Positions 37,946 to 46,888 are shown, counted from the stretch's first letter. The stretch: DNA of 64,000 nt from Burkholderiaceae bacterium (GCA_016710525.1 JADJVQ010000015.1:54786-118785); one strand, 5' to 3'. The notes: generated by a model from the sequence alone, not told the origin. Made by a program: numbers and translations.

Positions 37946-38350
37946 ATGCACATGCTTCACCACCTGTCGCTCGGCGTTTCTAATATTGAGCTCTCTGCCT
38001 CGTTCTACGACAAAGCGCTCGAACCACTTGGCTATGTTCGCGTATGGACCGACCTTCGTCCCGGCGAACAGAACCAGGCTGTTGGCTACGGTCAACCTGG
38101 CGCCGGCGACAAGCTGGCACTTAAGCAAGTCGGTGCTGCGGTCGGAGCGCCATACCCAGGGTTCCACCTGGCCTTCGCCGCGCCGACGCGCGACTCCGTA
38201 GCAGCCTTCCATGCGGCTGCGCTTGCTGCCGGCGGCAGGGACAACGGATCACCCGGTTTGCGGGAAGCCTACGGACCGAACTACTTTGCCGCATTCGTGA
38301 TTGACCTCGACGGCCATCACATCGAGGCGGTCTGCAAGAGTGCGGCCTAA
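37946..38350 (+). CDS. VOC (glyoxalase/bleomycin-resistance fold) protein
   Basis: This 134-residue VOC protein shows MLHHLSLGVSNIELSASFYDKALEPLGY at the N-terminus (metal His) and ending NYFAAFVIDLDGHHIEAVCK (metal Glu). This family includes glyoxalases, extradiol dioxygenases and antibiotic-binding proteins; a small stand-alone copy is often a glyoxalase-like or drug-binding protein. Its stop codon TAA is embedded in GCCTAAC, the start of an attC-like site, as is usual for integron cassette genes. Codon use is less GC-biased than the core genes, which suggests acquisition. Confidence 0.88.
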   Translation: MHMLHHLSLGVSNIELSASFYDKALEPLGYVRVWTDLRPGEQNQAVGYGQPGAGDKLALKQVGAAVGAPYPGFHLAFAAPTRDSVAAFHAAALAAGGRDNGSPGLREAYGPNYFAAFVIDLDGHHIEAVCKSAA

Positions 38351-38400
38351 CCCTTCGCTCGAGCCGCTTCGCTCCGGCGTCGCCTTGAGCCCCGTGGGGC
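38345..38400. other. Degenerate integron attC-like recombination site
   Basis: GCCTAAC (38345-38351, R''-like) and GTGGGGC (38394-38400, R'-like; one mismatch to GTTRRRY) bracket GCTCGAG and CTTGAGC, which pair imperfectly as L''/L'. The 56-bp length is slightly below typical attC. Read through, the site encodes NPSLE, as known attC sites give NPSLxx. It lies at the stop codon of the VOC gene. No integrase gene is in the window, so this would be a relic or a mobilised cassette. Confidence 0.5.
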
Positions 38401-39122
38401 ACCAACCGGCTGATGCCGAGATCTATAGCCTGGAATTCTTCGAACTTCAGCTTCTCTTCGCGGCCAAAGTCGCTGATCTGACTGGCTTGCCGCTCGCAGA
38501 AACCGTGGGCAGCCACACGAACATCTATGTGCGCCTTGCGATGGGACCAAGGCTTGATGGCGCAAATCCGGCCTGGCTCGAGTACGTCGCAGCGCTTGCC
38601 CACGTGCGCGACCGAGCCGCCTTGACTTACGAAGTTCACCTTCAACGGGCTCGTCTGCCTGCCGGCCCGCAGGCGGCCGCCTCGGCAGGCTGCTTCTCAT
38701 ACGCACCATTGGGTCCAAACCGCGTGCGGCTGCACTTTCATCCTGGCCTTCAGCGCTCGGACTCACCCCTTTCCCTCGTCAACCAGCATCGGCGAAGGCA
38801 AGAGCTCACCGCGCTGCTCTCGAAAATTGTCTTGCTGGGGCCGGACATCCATGTCGTCGGGGCTTCGTGGCTGTACAACCTCAACTCTTATCGTCGCCTG
38901 TTCCCGCAACGTTATCTCGACTCGCTCCAGCCGATCGAGCCACCGTACCAGCGCCTGCCGCTGTGGGGACAATTTCTGCATCGCGACAGATCGGTCCGCA
39001 CCGTGGCCGCGCAACGTTTTCGTACTCGGCTCGCGCAAACGGCAAAGCTCGCGGAGCTGGGCTCCTGCTTCCCCCTTCCCGTACTCTCGGCCGCAGTGCC
39101 GGCCGCCTGGCTGATTCCCTAG
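38394..39122 (+). CDS. Protein of unknown function (242 aa)
   Basis: The frame from GTG 38394 gives VGHQPADAEIYSLEFFELQLLF, AETVGSHTNIYVRLAMGPRL, VRLHFHPGLQRSDSPLSLV and LGPDIHVVGASWLYNLNSYRRLFP. The mix of aromatic, charged and hydrophobic residues and lack of low complexity look like a real globular protein. No signal peptide or membrane segment is seen. I do not recognise a family. The GTG lies inside the attC-like R' site, and an in-frame ATG at 38301 would overlap the VOC gene, so the start is uncertain. It may be a second cassette gene. Confidence 0.55.
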   Translation: MGHQPADAEIYSLEFFELQLLFAAKVADLTGLPLAETVGSHTNIYVRLAMGPRLDGANPAWLEYVAALAHVRDRAALTYEVHLQRARLPAGPQAAASAGCFSYAPLGPNRVRLHFHPGLQRSDSPLSLVNQHRRRQELTALLSKIVLLGPDIHVVGASWLYNLNSYRRLFPQRYLDSLQPIEPPYQRLPLWGQFLHRDRSVRTVAAQRFRTRLAQTAKLAELGSCFPLPVLSAAVPAAWLIP

Positions 39123-39225
39123 GCCCCCGGCGGGCGCGGCCTGACCGCTGATACGGGCCCCCACCGGTCATCCGGCCCGATCCCGCGCGGCGGTATAGTC
39201 ACACTCCTCAATCGAGGAGATTTTC

Positions 39226-39921
39226 GTGACCCATGTCGTAGCCACCCCGCCCCTGGTCGAGATTCCCGTTTCGGGCAGCTCCCAGACCTTTCCGGTCCGC
39301 CGCGTCTACTGTGTCGGGCGCAACTACGTCGAACACGCCAAGGAGATGGGCTTCACCGGCCGCGAGCCGCCGTTCTTCTTCATGAAGCCGGCCGACGCGA
39401 TCCTGGTCGTGCCCGAAGGCGCCACCGGCGAGCTGCCCTACCCGTCGCGCACCAGCGATCTGCATCACGAGATCGAGCTGGTTGCGGCCATCGGCAAGGG
39501 CGGCCGCAACATTGCCGCGGCCGATGCGCATGCGCACGTCTATGGCTACGCGATCGGCCTGGACATGACCCGGCGCGACCTGCAGGGCGAGGCCAAGAAG
39601 CTGGGCCGGCCCTGGGAAGTCGGCAAGGCCTTCGACCACTCCGGCCCGATCGGCCCGATCCATCCGGCCAGCGCCACCGGCCACTACACCAAGGGCGCGA
39701 TCTCGCTGGACGTCAACGGCGCCTCGCGCCAGAAGAGCGACATTTCGCTGCTCATCTGGAATCTCGCCGAAACCATCGAGCACCTGTCATCGCTGTTCGA
39801 GCTGCAGCCGGGCGACCTGATCTATACCGGCACGCCCGAAGGCGTGGCGGCGGTCAAGCAGGGCGACCTGCTGGTCGGCCGGATCGACGGCCTGGGCGAG
39901 CTGCGCGTGCGCGTCTCCTGA
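39226..39921 (+). CDS. Fumarylacetoacetate hydrolase family protein
   Basis: This 231-residue FAH-fold enzyme shows YCVGRNYVEHAKEMGFTGREPPFFFMKP, HHEIELVAAIGKGGRNI (metal Glu residues), YGYAIGLDMTRRDLQ and GDLIYTGTPEGVAAVKQGD. Members hydrolyse or decarboxylate beta-diketone acids such as fumarylpyruvate or fumarylacetoacetate at the end of gentisate/homogentisate pathways. GTG 39226 is used because a GAGGAGA site lies just before it. The next gene, an acyl-CoA synthetase, follows after 26 bp and may be co-transcribed. Confidence 0.9.
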   Translation: MTHVVATPPLVEIPVSGSSQTFPVRRVYCVGRNYVEHAKEMGFTGREPPFFFMKPADAILVVPEGATGELPYPSRTSDLHHEIELVAAIGKGGRNIAAADAHAHVYGYAIGLDMTRRDLQGEAKKLGRPWEVGKAFDHSGPIGPIHPASATGHYTKGAISLDVNGASRQKSDISLLIWNLAETIEHLSSLFELQPGDLIYTGTPEGVAAVKQGDLLVGRIDGLGELRVRVS

Positions 39922-39947
39922 CACCCGAGGGCACGGACGACCCCATC

Positions 39948-41489
39948 ATGCATCCGTATATCCACGCCGCCAGCACGCCCGACAAGATCGCCTACCGGAT
40001 GTCGGCCTCCGGCGAATCCGTCACCTATGCCCAGCTGGAAGAACGGTCCAACCGCTTCGCCCAGCTGCTGCGCGCCCGCGGGTTGAAAGCGGGCGACCAC
40101 ATCGCGATGATGCTCGAGAACCATCCCCGGTTCTTCGAGATCGCCTGGGGCGCGCAGCGCGCCGGCATCATCTACACCGCGATCAGTTCGCGCCTCACGG
40201 CCGACGAGGCCAGCTACATCGTCAACGACTGCGCCGCCAGGCTGGTGGTGTCCTCGCAGTCACTGGCGCCGGTGGCCGCGCTGCTGCCGCCGGCGTGTCC
40301 GGAGGTGGAAACCTGGCTGATGATCGGCGATACCGCCGCTGGCTGGCAGTCGTACGCCGCCGCGGTTGCGGCCCAGCCGGCGGATCGCATCGCCGACGAA
40401 ACCGCCGGCGCCGACATGCTCTATTCGTCGGGCACCACCGGACGGCCCAAGGGCGTGTTCGTGCCGCCCGAATTTCCGGAAATCGATTCGAATTCGCCAT
40501 TGCTGGCCCTGGCGGGGCGGATCTACCAGATGGATGGCGACACGGTCTATCTGTCGCCCGCGCCGCTCTACCACGCCGCGCCGCTGCGCTTCAACATGAC
40601 GGTGATGCGCTTTGGCGGTACCTGCGTGGTGATGGAGCATTTCGATGCGGAAGACTTCCTGCGCCAGATCCAGGCGCATCGCATCACCCACACCCAGCTG
40701 GTGCCCACGATGTTCGTGCGCATGCTCAAGCTGCCCGACGAGGTGCGCCGGGCCTACGATCTCTCGACCCTGAAGATCGCCATTCATGCCGCCGCGCCCT
40801 GCCCGGTGCCGGTCAAGGAGCAGATGATCGCCTGGTGGGGCCCGGTGCTGATGGAGTACTACGCCGGCACCGAGGGCAACGGCATGACCATGGTCGGCTC
40901 GGCGGACTGGCTGACCCACAAGGGCACCGTGGGCCGCGCTGTCGTGGGCGAGCTCAAGATCTGCGACGACCAGGGCGACGAGGTGCCGACAGGCGAAGAA
41001 GGCACCGTCTACTTCGCCAATGGCAAGCCGTTCGAGTATCACAACGACAGCGCCAAGACCGATCAGTCGCGCAACCGGCAGGGCTGGACCACGCTGGGCG
41101 ATGTCGGGCGGGTCGATGCCGAAGGCTTCCTGTACCTCACCGATCGCAAGGCCTACATGATCATCTCGGGTGGGGTGAACATCTACCCGCAGGAGGCCGA
41201 GAACCTGCTGGTCACCCACCCCAAGGTGGTCGACGTGGCCGTGTTCGGCGTGCCCGACGAAGAGTTCGGCGAGCAGGTTAAGGCCGTCGTGCAGCCGCGC
41301 GACATGGCCGATGCCGGACCCGAACTGGAAGCCGAACTGATCGCCTGGTGCCGGGAGCGCCTGGCCCACATCAAGTGCCCGCGCAGCATCGATTTCGACG
41401 CCGAACTGCCGCGCCACCCCACCGGCAAGCTGTACAAGCGGCTTCTGCGCGATCGCTACTGGCAGGGGCGCAGCACGCGGATCAACTGA
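39948..41489 (+). CDS. Acyl-CoA synthetase (ANL superfamily)
   Basis: The 513-residue adenylating enzyme carries LYSSGTTGRPKGVFVPPEF (AMP/phosphate loop, near residue 165), YYAGTEGNGMTMVG (A5), TTLGDVGRVDAEGFLYLTDRKAYMIISGGVNIYPQEAE (A7/A8 hinge) and PTGKLYKRLLRD, which contains the catalytic lysine. It is a bacterial fatty-acyl or aryl-CoA ligase of the FadD3/FadD-like type. Pairing with the FAH-family gene suggests activation of an acid produced by ring or side-chain degradation. Substrate unassigned. Confidence 0.87.
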   Translation: MHPYIHAASTPDKIAYRMSASGESVTYAQLEERSNRFAQLLRARGLKAGDHIAMMLENHPRFFEIAWGAQRAGIIYTAISSRLTADEASYIVNDCAARLVVSSQSLAPVAALLPPACPEVETWLMIGDTAAGWQSYAAAVAAQPADRIADETAGADMLYSSGTTGRPKGVFVPPEFPEIDSNSPLLALAGRIYQMDGDTVYLSPAPLYHAAPLRFNMTVMRFGGTCVVMEHFDAEDFLRQIQAHRITHTQLVPTMFVRMLKLPDEVRRAYDLSTLKIAIHAAAPCPVPVKEQMIAWWGPVLMEYYAGTEGNGMTMVGSADWLTHKGTVGRAVVGELKICDDQGDEVPTGEEGTVYFANGKPFEYHNDSAKTDQSRNRQGWTTLGDVGRVDAEGFLYLTDRKAYMIISGGVNIYPQEAENLLVTHPKVVDVAVFGVPDEEFGEQVKAVVQPRDMADAGPELEAELIAWCRERLAHIKCPRSIDFDAELPRHPTGKLYKRLLRDRYWQGRSTRIN

Positions 41490-41638
41490 ACTCCCTGAGG
41501 CTCCCTTCGCGCCGCAATACGGCCGTTCGCGCCGGCCGGACCCCGATTCATCGCAGAACCGCCGGCCGCTTCCCCGGGCCCGGCATGCTGGGCGAATGCC
41601 GGTTGTCCGGCGCATCGGGAGTCCCCATGGGAGTTCAC

Positions 41639-42109
41639 ATGACATCCGTTCTTCATCGGGCCGGCTTGCGCCGTCTGCTGCCCCTCGCCCTCATGCTGGG
41701 CGGTGCGGCTCTGGCCGCCCACGCCCGGGCTGCCGACCTGACCGTACGGATCGGCCCCGTCGACACCGACGAAGGCACCCTCTTTGTCGCCGTCTTCGGC
41801 AGCGATGCCGGCTTTCCGGGGGTAGTGCGCCACGGCCTGCAGATTCCGGCCGCCCTGCGCGGGCGCGACGGGACGCTGCGGGCGGTATTCGCCGACCTGC
41901 CGCCGGGCCGTTACGCGCTGACGGTCTTTCACGACAAGGACGGCAACGGCAAGCTGACGGCCAACCTGATGGGCCAGCCGACCGAGCCCTATGCGTTTTC
42001 GAACGACGCCAGGGGCGCCTTCGGTCCGCCGCGATTCGAGGATGCCGCCTTCGATCTGCCGCCCAACGGCGCCAGCGTCGTGCTTTCGATGCCGCGGGGA
42101 AATCCATGA
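41639..42109 (+). CDS. DUF2141 secreted beta-sandwich protein
   Basis: The 156-residue protein has a Sec signal peptide ending AAHARAADL. The mature part reads LTVRIGPVDTDEGTLFVAVFGS, FADLPPGRYALTVFHDKDGNGKLTANLMGQPTEPYAFSNDARG, the classic DUF2141 pattern with a DKDGNGKL loop that resembles a calcium-binding motif. GGGAG precedes ATG 41639. The stop overlaps the start of the carotenoid oxygenase gene (ATGA), so the two are translationally coupled and both exported. Function unknown; DUF2141 often accompanies carotenoid-oxygenase-like or outer-membrane genes. Confidence 0.88.
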   Translation: MTSVLHRAGLRRLLPLALMLGGAALAAHARAADLTVRIGPVDTDEGTLFVAVFGSDAGFPGVVRHGLQIPAALRGRDGTLRAVFADLPPGRYALTVFHDKDGNGKLTANLMGQPTEPYAFSNDARGAFGPPRFEDAAFDLPPNGASVVLSMPRGNP

Positions 42110-43635
42110 CGGACGACACACGACCCGCACGCGAGTGGTCGCGCCGGATCTGGCTGCAGGCGATGGGCCTGGCCGGCCCGGGCGCCGGCCTGAGCGCCGG
42201 CATCGCACCCGCGTTCGCACAAGTCATCGAACCCGGCGACGCCTGGGCCAGCGCCTTTCGCCCCTTCGATGGGCCGGCCTTCCAGGGCGAACTTCGCACC
42301 GGCTCGCTCGCCATCGAGGGCCGGCTGCCGGCCGAACTGCGAGGCTGCCTGTATCGCAACGGACCGGCCCGCTTTCGGCTGAACGACAGCCGTCTGTCGC
42401 ATTGGTTCGACGGCGACGCCATGGTCCAGGCGATCCGGCTGGGCGCGGGGCAGGCGAGCCATCACGGCCGCCTGCTCGATACGCCCAAGCGCCGCCAGGA
42501 GGAGGCGGCCGGACGTTTTCTGTACGGCGGCTTCGGCAGCACGGTGTCCAGGCCCCGTGGCCTGCGCTCGCCCGACGAACTGAATCCGGCCAACATCAAC
42601 CTGCTGGCGATGGCCGGCGGCAAGCGCCTGTACGCGTTGTGGGAAGCCGGCTCGGCGCTGGACCTGGACCCGGACACGCTGGCCAGCCGGGGATGGAAGG
42701 CCTGGTCGCCGGAAACCGCGGGCGCGCCCTTCTCGGCCCATCCGCGGGTCGATCCCGACGGCACCGTCTGGAGCTTCGGCTACATGCCTGGCAGCGGCAA
42801 ACTGCTGATCTACCAGATCGGCGCCGATGGCATTCTGAAGCGCCAGGCGGTGCGCGAACTGCCGCAGGTCGACATGGTTCACGACTTCGCCATCACCGAG
42901 CGGCACCTGGTATTCCTGCTGCAGCCGCTGGTGTTCGCCGCGCGGGCGGATCTGCGCAATCTGCTCGAGGGCATGCGCTGGAACCCGGGCGCGCCGCTGC
43001 TGGCCTGCGTGATGAGCAAGGCCACCCTGGAGCCTCGCCTGTTCGAATTGCCCACGGGTGGCGTCTTCCACCTGGGCAATGCCTGGGAGGAGGGCGACAC
43101 GATCCGCCTCGGCTATGCCCGCGCCGAGTCGATCATGGCGCTGATGCAGCAGTTGCGGGTCGACACGCCCGCGGCCCCGCAGGAGCCCGGCAGCAGCGTC
43201 TGGACCGAGGTGAGCATCGATGTGGCTGGCGGGCGCGCCAGCCAGCAGATGACCGACCTGAGCGCCATCGAGTTCCCGCGCACCGATCCGCGCCGCACCG
43301 GACTGCGCCACTCACTGACCGTGCTGCTGCAGCGCGGCCCGACGATGGACCCCCGGGTGTTCGGGTTCGACACGGTGATCGTGCGCGAGGGCGAACGGTC
43401 GCAGCGCCACGCCTATGGCAGCGGCTGGATCGCCGAGGAACACCTGTACGTGCCCCACCCGCACGACACCCGCGAGGGCGCCGGCTGGGTGCTGGGTCCG
43501 GCCTATCACTGGCCCAGCGGCAAGACCACGCTGTCGGTGTTCCAGGCCGACGCGCTGGCGCAGGGGCCGCTGGCCCAGGTGCGCCTGCCGTACGGCCTGC
43601 CGCTGGGTCTGCACGGGCAGTTCGTGGCCGCTTGA
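42106..43635 (+). CDS. Carotenoid/lignostilbene-type oxygenase with Tat signal
   Basis: The 509-residue product is a carotenoid cleavage oxygenase (retinal pigment epithelial membrane protein family). These non-heme iron enzymes cleave C=C bonds in carotenoids or lignin-like stilbenes. The four iron-binding His are visible at His212 (SAHPRVDPD), His259 (VHDFAIT), His322 (FHLGNAWEEGD) and His503 (LHGQFVAA). LYRNGPARFR and HWFDGDAMVQ are also conserved. The N-terminus SRRIWLQAMGLAGPGAG followed by AFA looks like a twin-arginine export signal, so the enzyme would fold in the cytoplasm and act in the periplasm. It overlaps the DUF2141 gene. Confidence 0.88.
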   Translation: MTDDTRPAREWSRRIWLQAMGLAGPGAGLSAGIAPAFAQVIEPGDAWASAFRPFDGPAFQGELRTGSLAIEGRLPAELRGCLYRNGPARFRLNDSRLSHWFDGDAMVQAIRLGAGQASHHGRLLDTPKRRQEEAAGRFLYGGFGSTVSRPRGLRSPDELNPANINLLAMAGGKRLYALWEAGSALDLDPDTLASRGWKAWSPETAGAPFSAHPRVDPDGTVWSFGYMPGSGKLLIYQIGADGILKRQAVRELPQVDMVHDFAITERHLVFLLQPLVFAARADLRNLLEGMRWNPGAPLLACVMSKATLEPRLFELPTGGVFHLGNAWEEGDTIRLGYARAESIMALMQQLRVDTPAAPQEPGSSVWTEVSIDVAGGRASQQMTDLSAIEFPRTDPRRTGLRHSLTVLLQRGPTMDPRVFGFDTVIVREGERSQRHAYGSGWIAEEHLYVPHPHDTREGAGWVLGPAYHWPSGKTTLSVFQADALAQGPLAQVRLPYGLPLGLHGQFVAA

Positions 43636-43645
43636 AGCCGGCGGG

Positions 43646-44635
43646 CTATTCGGGTTCGACGCCGGCCGCCTTCATGGTGGCGGTCATGGTGGTGATGAGA
43701 TTGGCCTGGCGGGTGAAGAGTTCGGCCGGCGTGGAGCTTTGCGCCTCCAGGCCGACGCCGAGCAGCCGCTGGCGCATGTCGGGGGAATCGAGCACCGCCC
43801 GCAGTTCCTTGTTCCAGGTGGCGACCAGGCCCGGGCTCATCTTGGAGGGGCCGTAGAACCCATAGAAGCCCTCGTAGTTGAGCTTGGGGTATCCGAGTTC
43901 GGCAATGGTCGGCAGGTCGGGCGCGGCATTGACCCGCTTGGGCGCCGAGATGGCGATGATGCGCATCTTCTCGGCCTTGTGGTGGGTGAGGAAGTCCGAT
44001 ACCCCGCCGCAGCCGGCCGTCGCGTGACCCGCCGACAAGTCGGCAATCAGGGGGCCGGCGCCCTTGTAGGCGATCGGCTCCAGCGGAACGCCGATTTCCT
44101 TGCCCAGCAGCACGCCGAAGAAGTGCGTCATGCTGCCCATCGCGGTGGTGCCGAAGTTCTGCTTGCGCGGATTCTTTTTCAGCCACTCGATGAATTCGGG
44201 CATGGTGCGCACGCCGATCGCCGCGGACACGACAAAAGCCACCGACACCGTGCCGGCCAGCGCGATCGTCGCCAGGTCTTTTTCGACGTCGTACTGCAGC
44301 TGCTTGCGCGTGACCCGCTGCGCCACCGTCGTGGCGCTGGTGCCGTACATCAGCAGCGACCCGTCGGCCGGCCCGTTCTTGAGCATCTCGCAGGCCAGAT
44401 TGCCGCTGTTGCCGGGCCGGTTGTCGATGATGATGTTCAGGCCCGTGCGCTCCTTGAGCTTCTCGGCAATGATGCGGGCCATCACATCGGATCCGCCACC
44501 GGCCGGAAAGCCGACGAGCACGCGCACCGTGCCCGTGGGAAGACTCTGGGCCAGGCTCGCCCGGGGGGCCATCGCGGCAGCCAGTACGCCGCCGGTCAGG
44601 GCCAGCGCTTTTCGCCTATCAAAACGAATCGTCAT
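43646..44635 (-). CDS. Bug/TctC-family tripartite tricarboxylate receptor
   Basis: This 329-residue periplasmic binding protein has a signal peptide (MTIRFDRRKALALTGG, possibly Tat-like, to SLAQ) and Bug motifs: VRVLVGFPAGGGSDVMARIIAEKL, IIDNRPGNSGNL, FGTTAMGSMTHFFGVLLG, PDLPTIAELGYP and the C-terminal AELFTRQ. It captures organic acids for TctAB. ATG 44635 matches the signal peptide; the longer upstream frame is not credible. It is encoded divergently from tctB and tctA with 160 bp between, a self-contained transport locus. Confidence 0.92.
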   Translation of the reverse strand: MTIRFDRRKALALTGGVLAAAMAPRASLAQSLPTGTVRVLVGFPAGGGSDVMARIIAEKLKERTGLNIIIDNRPGNSGNLACEMLKNGPADGSLLMYGTSATTVAQRVTRKQLQYDVEKDLATIALAGTVSVAFVVSAAIGVRTMPEFIEWLKKNPRKQNFGTTAMGSMTHFFGVLLGKEIGVPLEPIAYKGAGPLIADLSAGHATAGCGGVSDFLTHHKAEKMRIIAISAPKRVNAAPDLPTIAELGYPKLNYEGFYGFYGPSKMSPGLVATWNKELRAVLDSPDMRQRLLGVGLEAQSSTPAELFTRQANLITTMTATMKAAGVEPE

Positions 44636-44795
44636 CGGGTGTCTCCTCTGATTTCGATTTGTGACGCCGACCGAAAGCCGGCATGAGCGCAGTCCTCGAA
44701 ACTCCTGCGTTCCATGCGATGCTACAGACAACAATGCGCTTGCGCTGCCACCGGGTGTTCCAGGATGCGCGCGCGATGCCAAGGGAGAACTCGGC

Positions 44796-45323
44796 GTGAG
44801 TGAATCTGAAGTTCGTGACCGGGCATCCCCCGGTCACCAGGCGGGACCGTCCCCGGGGGCGCCTTCCGGCGGCCCCGCCAGCGGACCGGTCCGCGGGCCC
44901 ACCGAACTCGCCGCGGGTCTTTTCCTGCTGCTGTGCGCAGTCCTGGGCTGGTGGTTCGGCCAGCCCCTGAAGGTCGGCACGGCCTACCGCATGGGCCCGG
45001 GTTACGTGCCGATCATGCTGTCCTGGGTGATGGGCGCCTTCGGCGTGGTGTTGTGCGTGATGGCCTTCGTGCACCGCGGCCCCGCGCTCGAGAAATGGCG
45101 CATCAAGCCGATCGGGCTGGTGCTCGGATCGCTGCTGGTGTTCGCGCTCACCATCGAGCGCACCGGACTGCTGATCGCCTCGATCCTGGCGGTCGGGATG
45201 GCCAGCCTGGCCTCGCCGCAGCAGCGGCTGCGCCAGACCGTGCTGCTGGCGGTCTGCCTGGCCGCTTTTGCCTGCGTGCTCTTTCCCCTTGCCTTGCAGC
45301 TGCCCCTGCGGATCTTCCCGTGA
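44796..45323 (+). CDS. Tripartite tricarboxylate transporter small permease, TctB family
   Basis: The 175-residue protein has a long Gly/Pro/Ser-rich cytoplasmic N-terminus and four membrane helices, with the TctB-typical YRMGPGYVPIMLSWVMGAFGVVL. GTG 44796 was chosen because AAGGGAG lies upstream and in-frame codons before it do not match the family. The 3' end overlaps tctA as GTGA. The N-terminal 30 residues are low-complexity. Confidence 0.85.
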   Translation: MSESEVRDRASPGHQAGPSPGAPSGGPASGPVRGPTELAAGLFLLLCAVLGWWFGQPLKVGTAYRMGPGYVPIMLSWVMGAFGVVLCVMAFVHRGPALEKWRIKPIGLVLGSLLVFALTIERTGLLIASILAVGMASLASPQQRLRQTVLLAVCLAAFACVLFPLALQLPLRIFP

Positions 45324-46831
45324 GCGACATCGATCTCTTCTCCAATCTGGCGCTGGGCTTCGGTGTCGCGCTGTCGTGGCAGAACCTGCTCTATTGCCTG
45401 ATCGGTGCGCTGCTGGGCACCCTGATCGGCGTGCTGCCGGGGATCGGGCCGGTCACCACGATCGCCATGCTGCTGCCGATCACGTTCAAGCTGCCGCCCA
45501 CCAGCGCGCTGATCATGCTGGCCGGCATCTACTACGGCTGCCAGTACGGCGGATCGACCACCGCCATCCTGGTCAATCTGCCGGGCGAGGCCTCGTCCAT
45601 CGTCACCACGCTGGACGGCCACCAGATGGCCCGCCAGGGGCGGGCCGGCGACGCGCTCGCGGTTGCCGCACTGGGCTCGTTCGTGGCCGGATGCTTCGGC
45701 ACGCTGCTGATTGCGGCCGCCGGACCGCCGCTGGCCGGCATGGCGCAGCAGTTCGGACCGGCCGAGTACTTTTCGCTGATGGTGCTGGGTCTGGTCGCCT
45801 CGGTGGTGATGGCCCACGGCTCGGTGCTGAAGTCGTTCGCGATGATCTTCTTCGGGCTGATGCTCGGACTGATCGGCACCGATGTCGACACCGGTGCCAT
45901 GCGCTACACCTTCGGCGTCGGCGAGCTGTCCGACGGCATCAGCTTCGTCGCCCTGGCCATGGGTCTGTTCGGCATCGCCGAGATCCTGCGCAATCTGGAC
46001 GGTCCCGAGACAGACCGATCGGTGCTGGGCAGCAAGGTCACCGGTCTGTGGCCCAAGGCCAGCGTGCTCAAGTCGGCCCTGCCCGCGGTGCTGCGCGGCA
46101 CCGGCCTGGGCTCGGTGCTCGGGCTGCTGCCCGGCGGTGGCGCGGTACTCGCCTCGTTCGCGGCCTACACCGTCGAGAAGAAGCTGGCCAAGGATCCGTC
46201 GCGTTTCGGCAAGGGCGCGATCGAAGGCGTGGCCGGTCCCGAGTCGGCCAACAACGCGGCCGCCCAGACCTCCTTCATCCCCATGCTCACCCTGGGCATC
46301 CCGTCCAACGCGGTGATGGCGCTGATGGTGGGCGCGATGATCATCCAGGGCATCGAGCCCGGCCCCGAGGTCATGACCAAGCGGCCCGACCTGTTCTGGG
46401 GAATGATCGCCAGCATGTGGGTCGGCAACCTGATGCTGGTGATCATCAACCTGCCACTGATCGGCATGTGGGTGTCGCTGCTGCGTGTGCCCTACCGGCT
46501 GATGTACCCGGCGATCGTGCTGTTCTGCTGCATCGGCGTCTATACCTTGAACAACTCCACCTTCGAGGTGGTGATGGCGGCAGCCTTCGGGCTGATGGGC
46601 TACGGCCTGATGAAGTTCGGCTTCGAGCCCACACCGCTGCTGCTGGGCTTCGTGCTCGGCCCGCTGATGGAAGAGAACCTGCGCCGCGCGATGCGCTACG
46701 CGCAGGGCGATCCGATCGTGTTCGTCGAGCGCCCGCTCAGCGCCGCGCTGCTGGCCGTGGCGGTGGTGCTGCTGATCATCGTGCTGCTGCCGGCCATCCG
46801 CAAGAAGCGCGAAGACGTGTTCGTCGAATAA
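45320..46831 (+). CDS. Tripartite tricarboxylate transporter large permease, TctA family
   Basis: This 503-residue inner-membrane protein has 10-12 helices and classical TctA motifs: LGTLIGVLPGIGPVTTIAMLLPITF, IYYGCQYGGSTTAILVNLPGEASSIVTTLDG, GPESANNAAAQTSFIPMLTLGIPSNAVMALMVGAM and FGFEPTPLLLGFVLGP. It forms the proton- or sodium-coupled carrier supplied by the Bug receptor encoded divergently. The GTG start at 45320 overlaps tctB. Confidence 0.95.
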   Translation: MSDIDLFSNLALGFGVALSWQNLLYCLIGALLGTLIGVLPGIGPVTTIAMLLPITFKLPPTSALIMLAGIYYGCQYGGSTTAILVNLPGEASSIVTTLDGHQMARQGRAGDALAVAALGSFVAGCFGTLLIAAAGPPLAGMAQQFGPAEYFSLMVLGLVASVVMAHGSVLKSFAMIFFGLMLGLIGTDVDTGAMRYTFGVGELSDGISFVALAMGLFGIAEILRNLDGPETDRSVLGSKVTGLWPKASVLKSALPAVLRGTGLGSVLGLLPGGGAVLASFAAYTVEKKLAKDPSRFGKGAIEGVAGPESANNAAAQTSFIPMLTLGIPSNAVMALMVGAMIIQGIEPGPEVMTKRPDLFWGMIASMWVGNLMLVIINLPLIGMWVSLLRVPYRLMYPAIVLFCCIGVYTLNNSTFEVVMAAAFGLMGYGLMKFGFEPTPLLLGFVLGPLMEENLRRAMRYAQGDPIVFVERPLSAALLAVAVVLLIIVLLPAIRKKREDVFVE

Positions 46832-46888
46832 GCCGACGGGTCCGCGCCGCCGGTGTGCTGCCGGCGGGCGTGGCCCGGCCCCAGGCCG

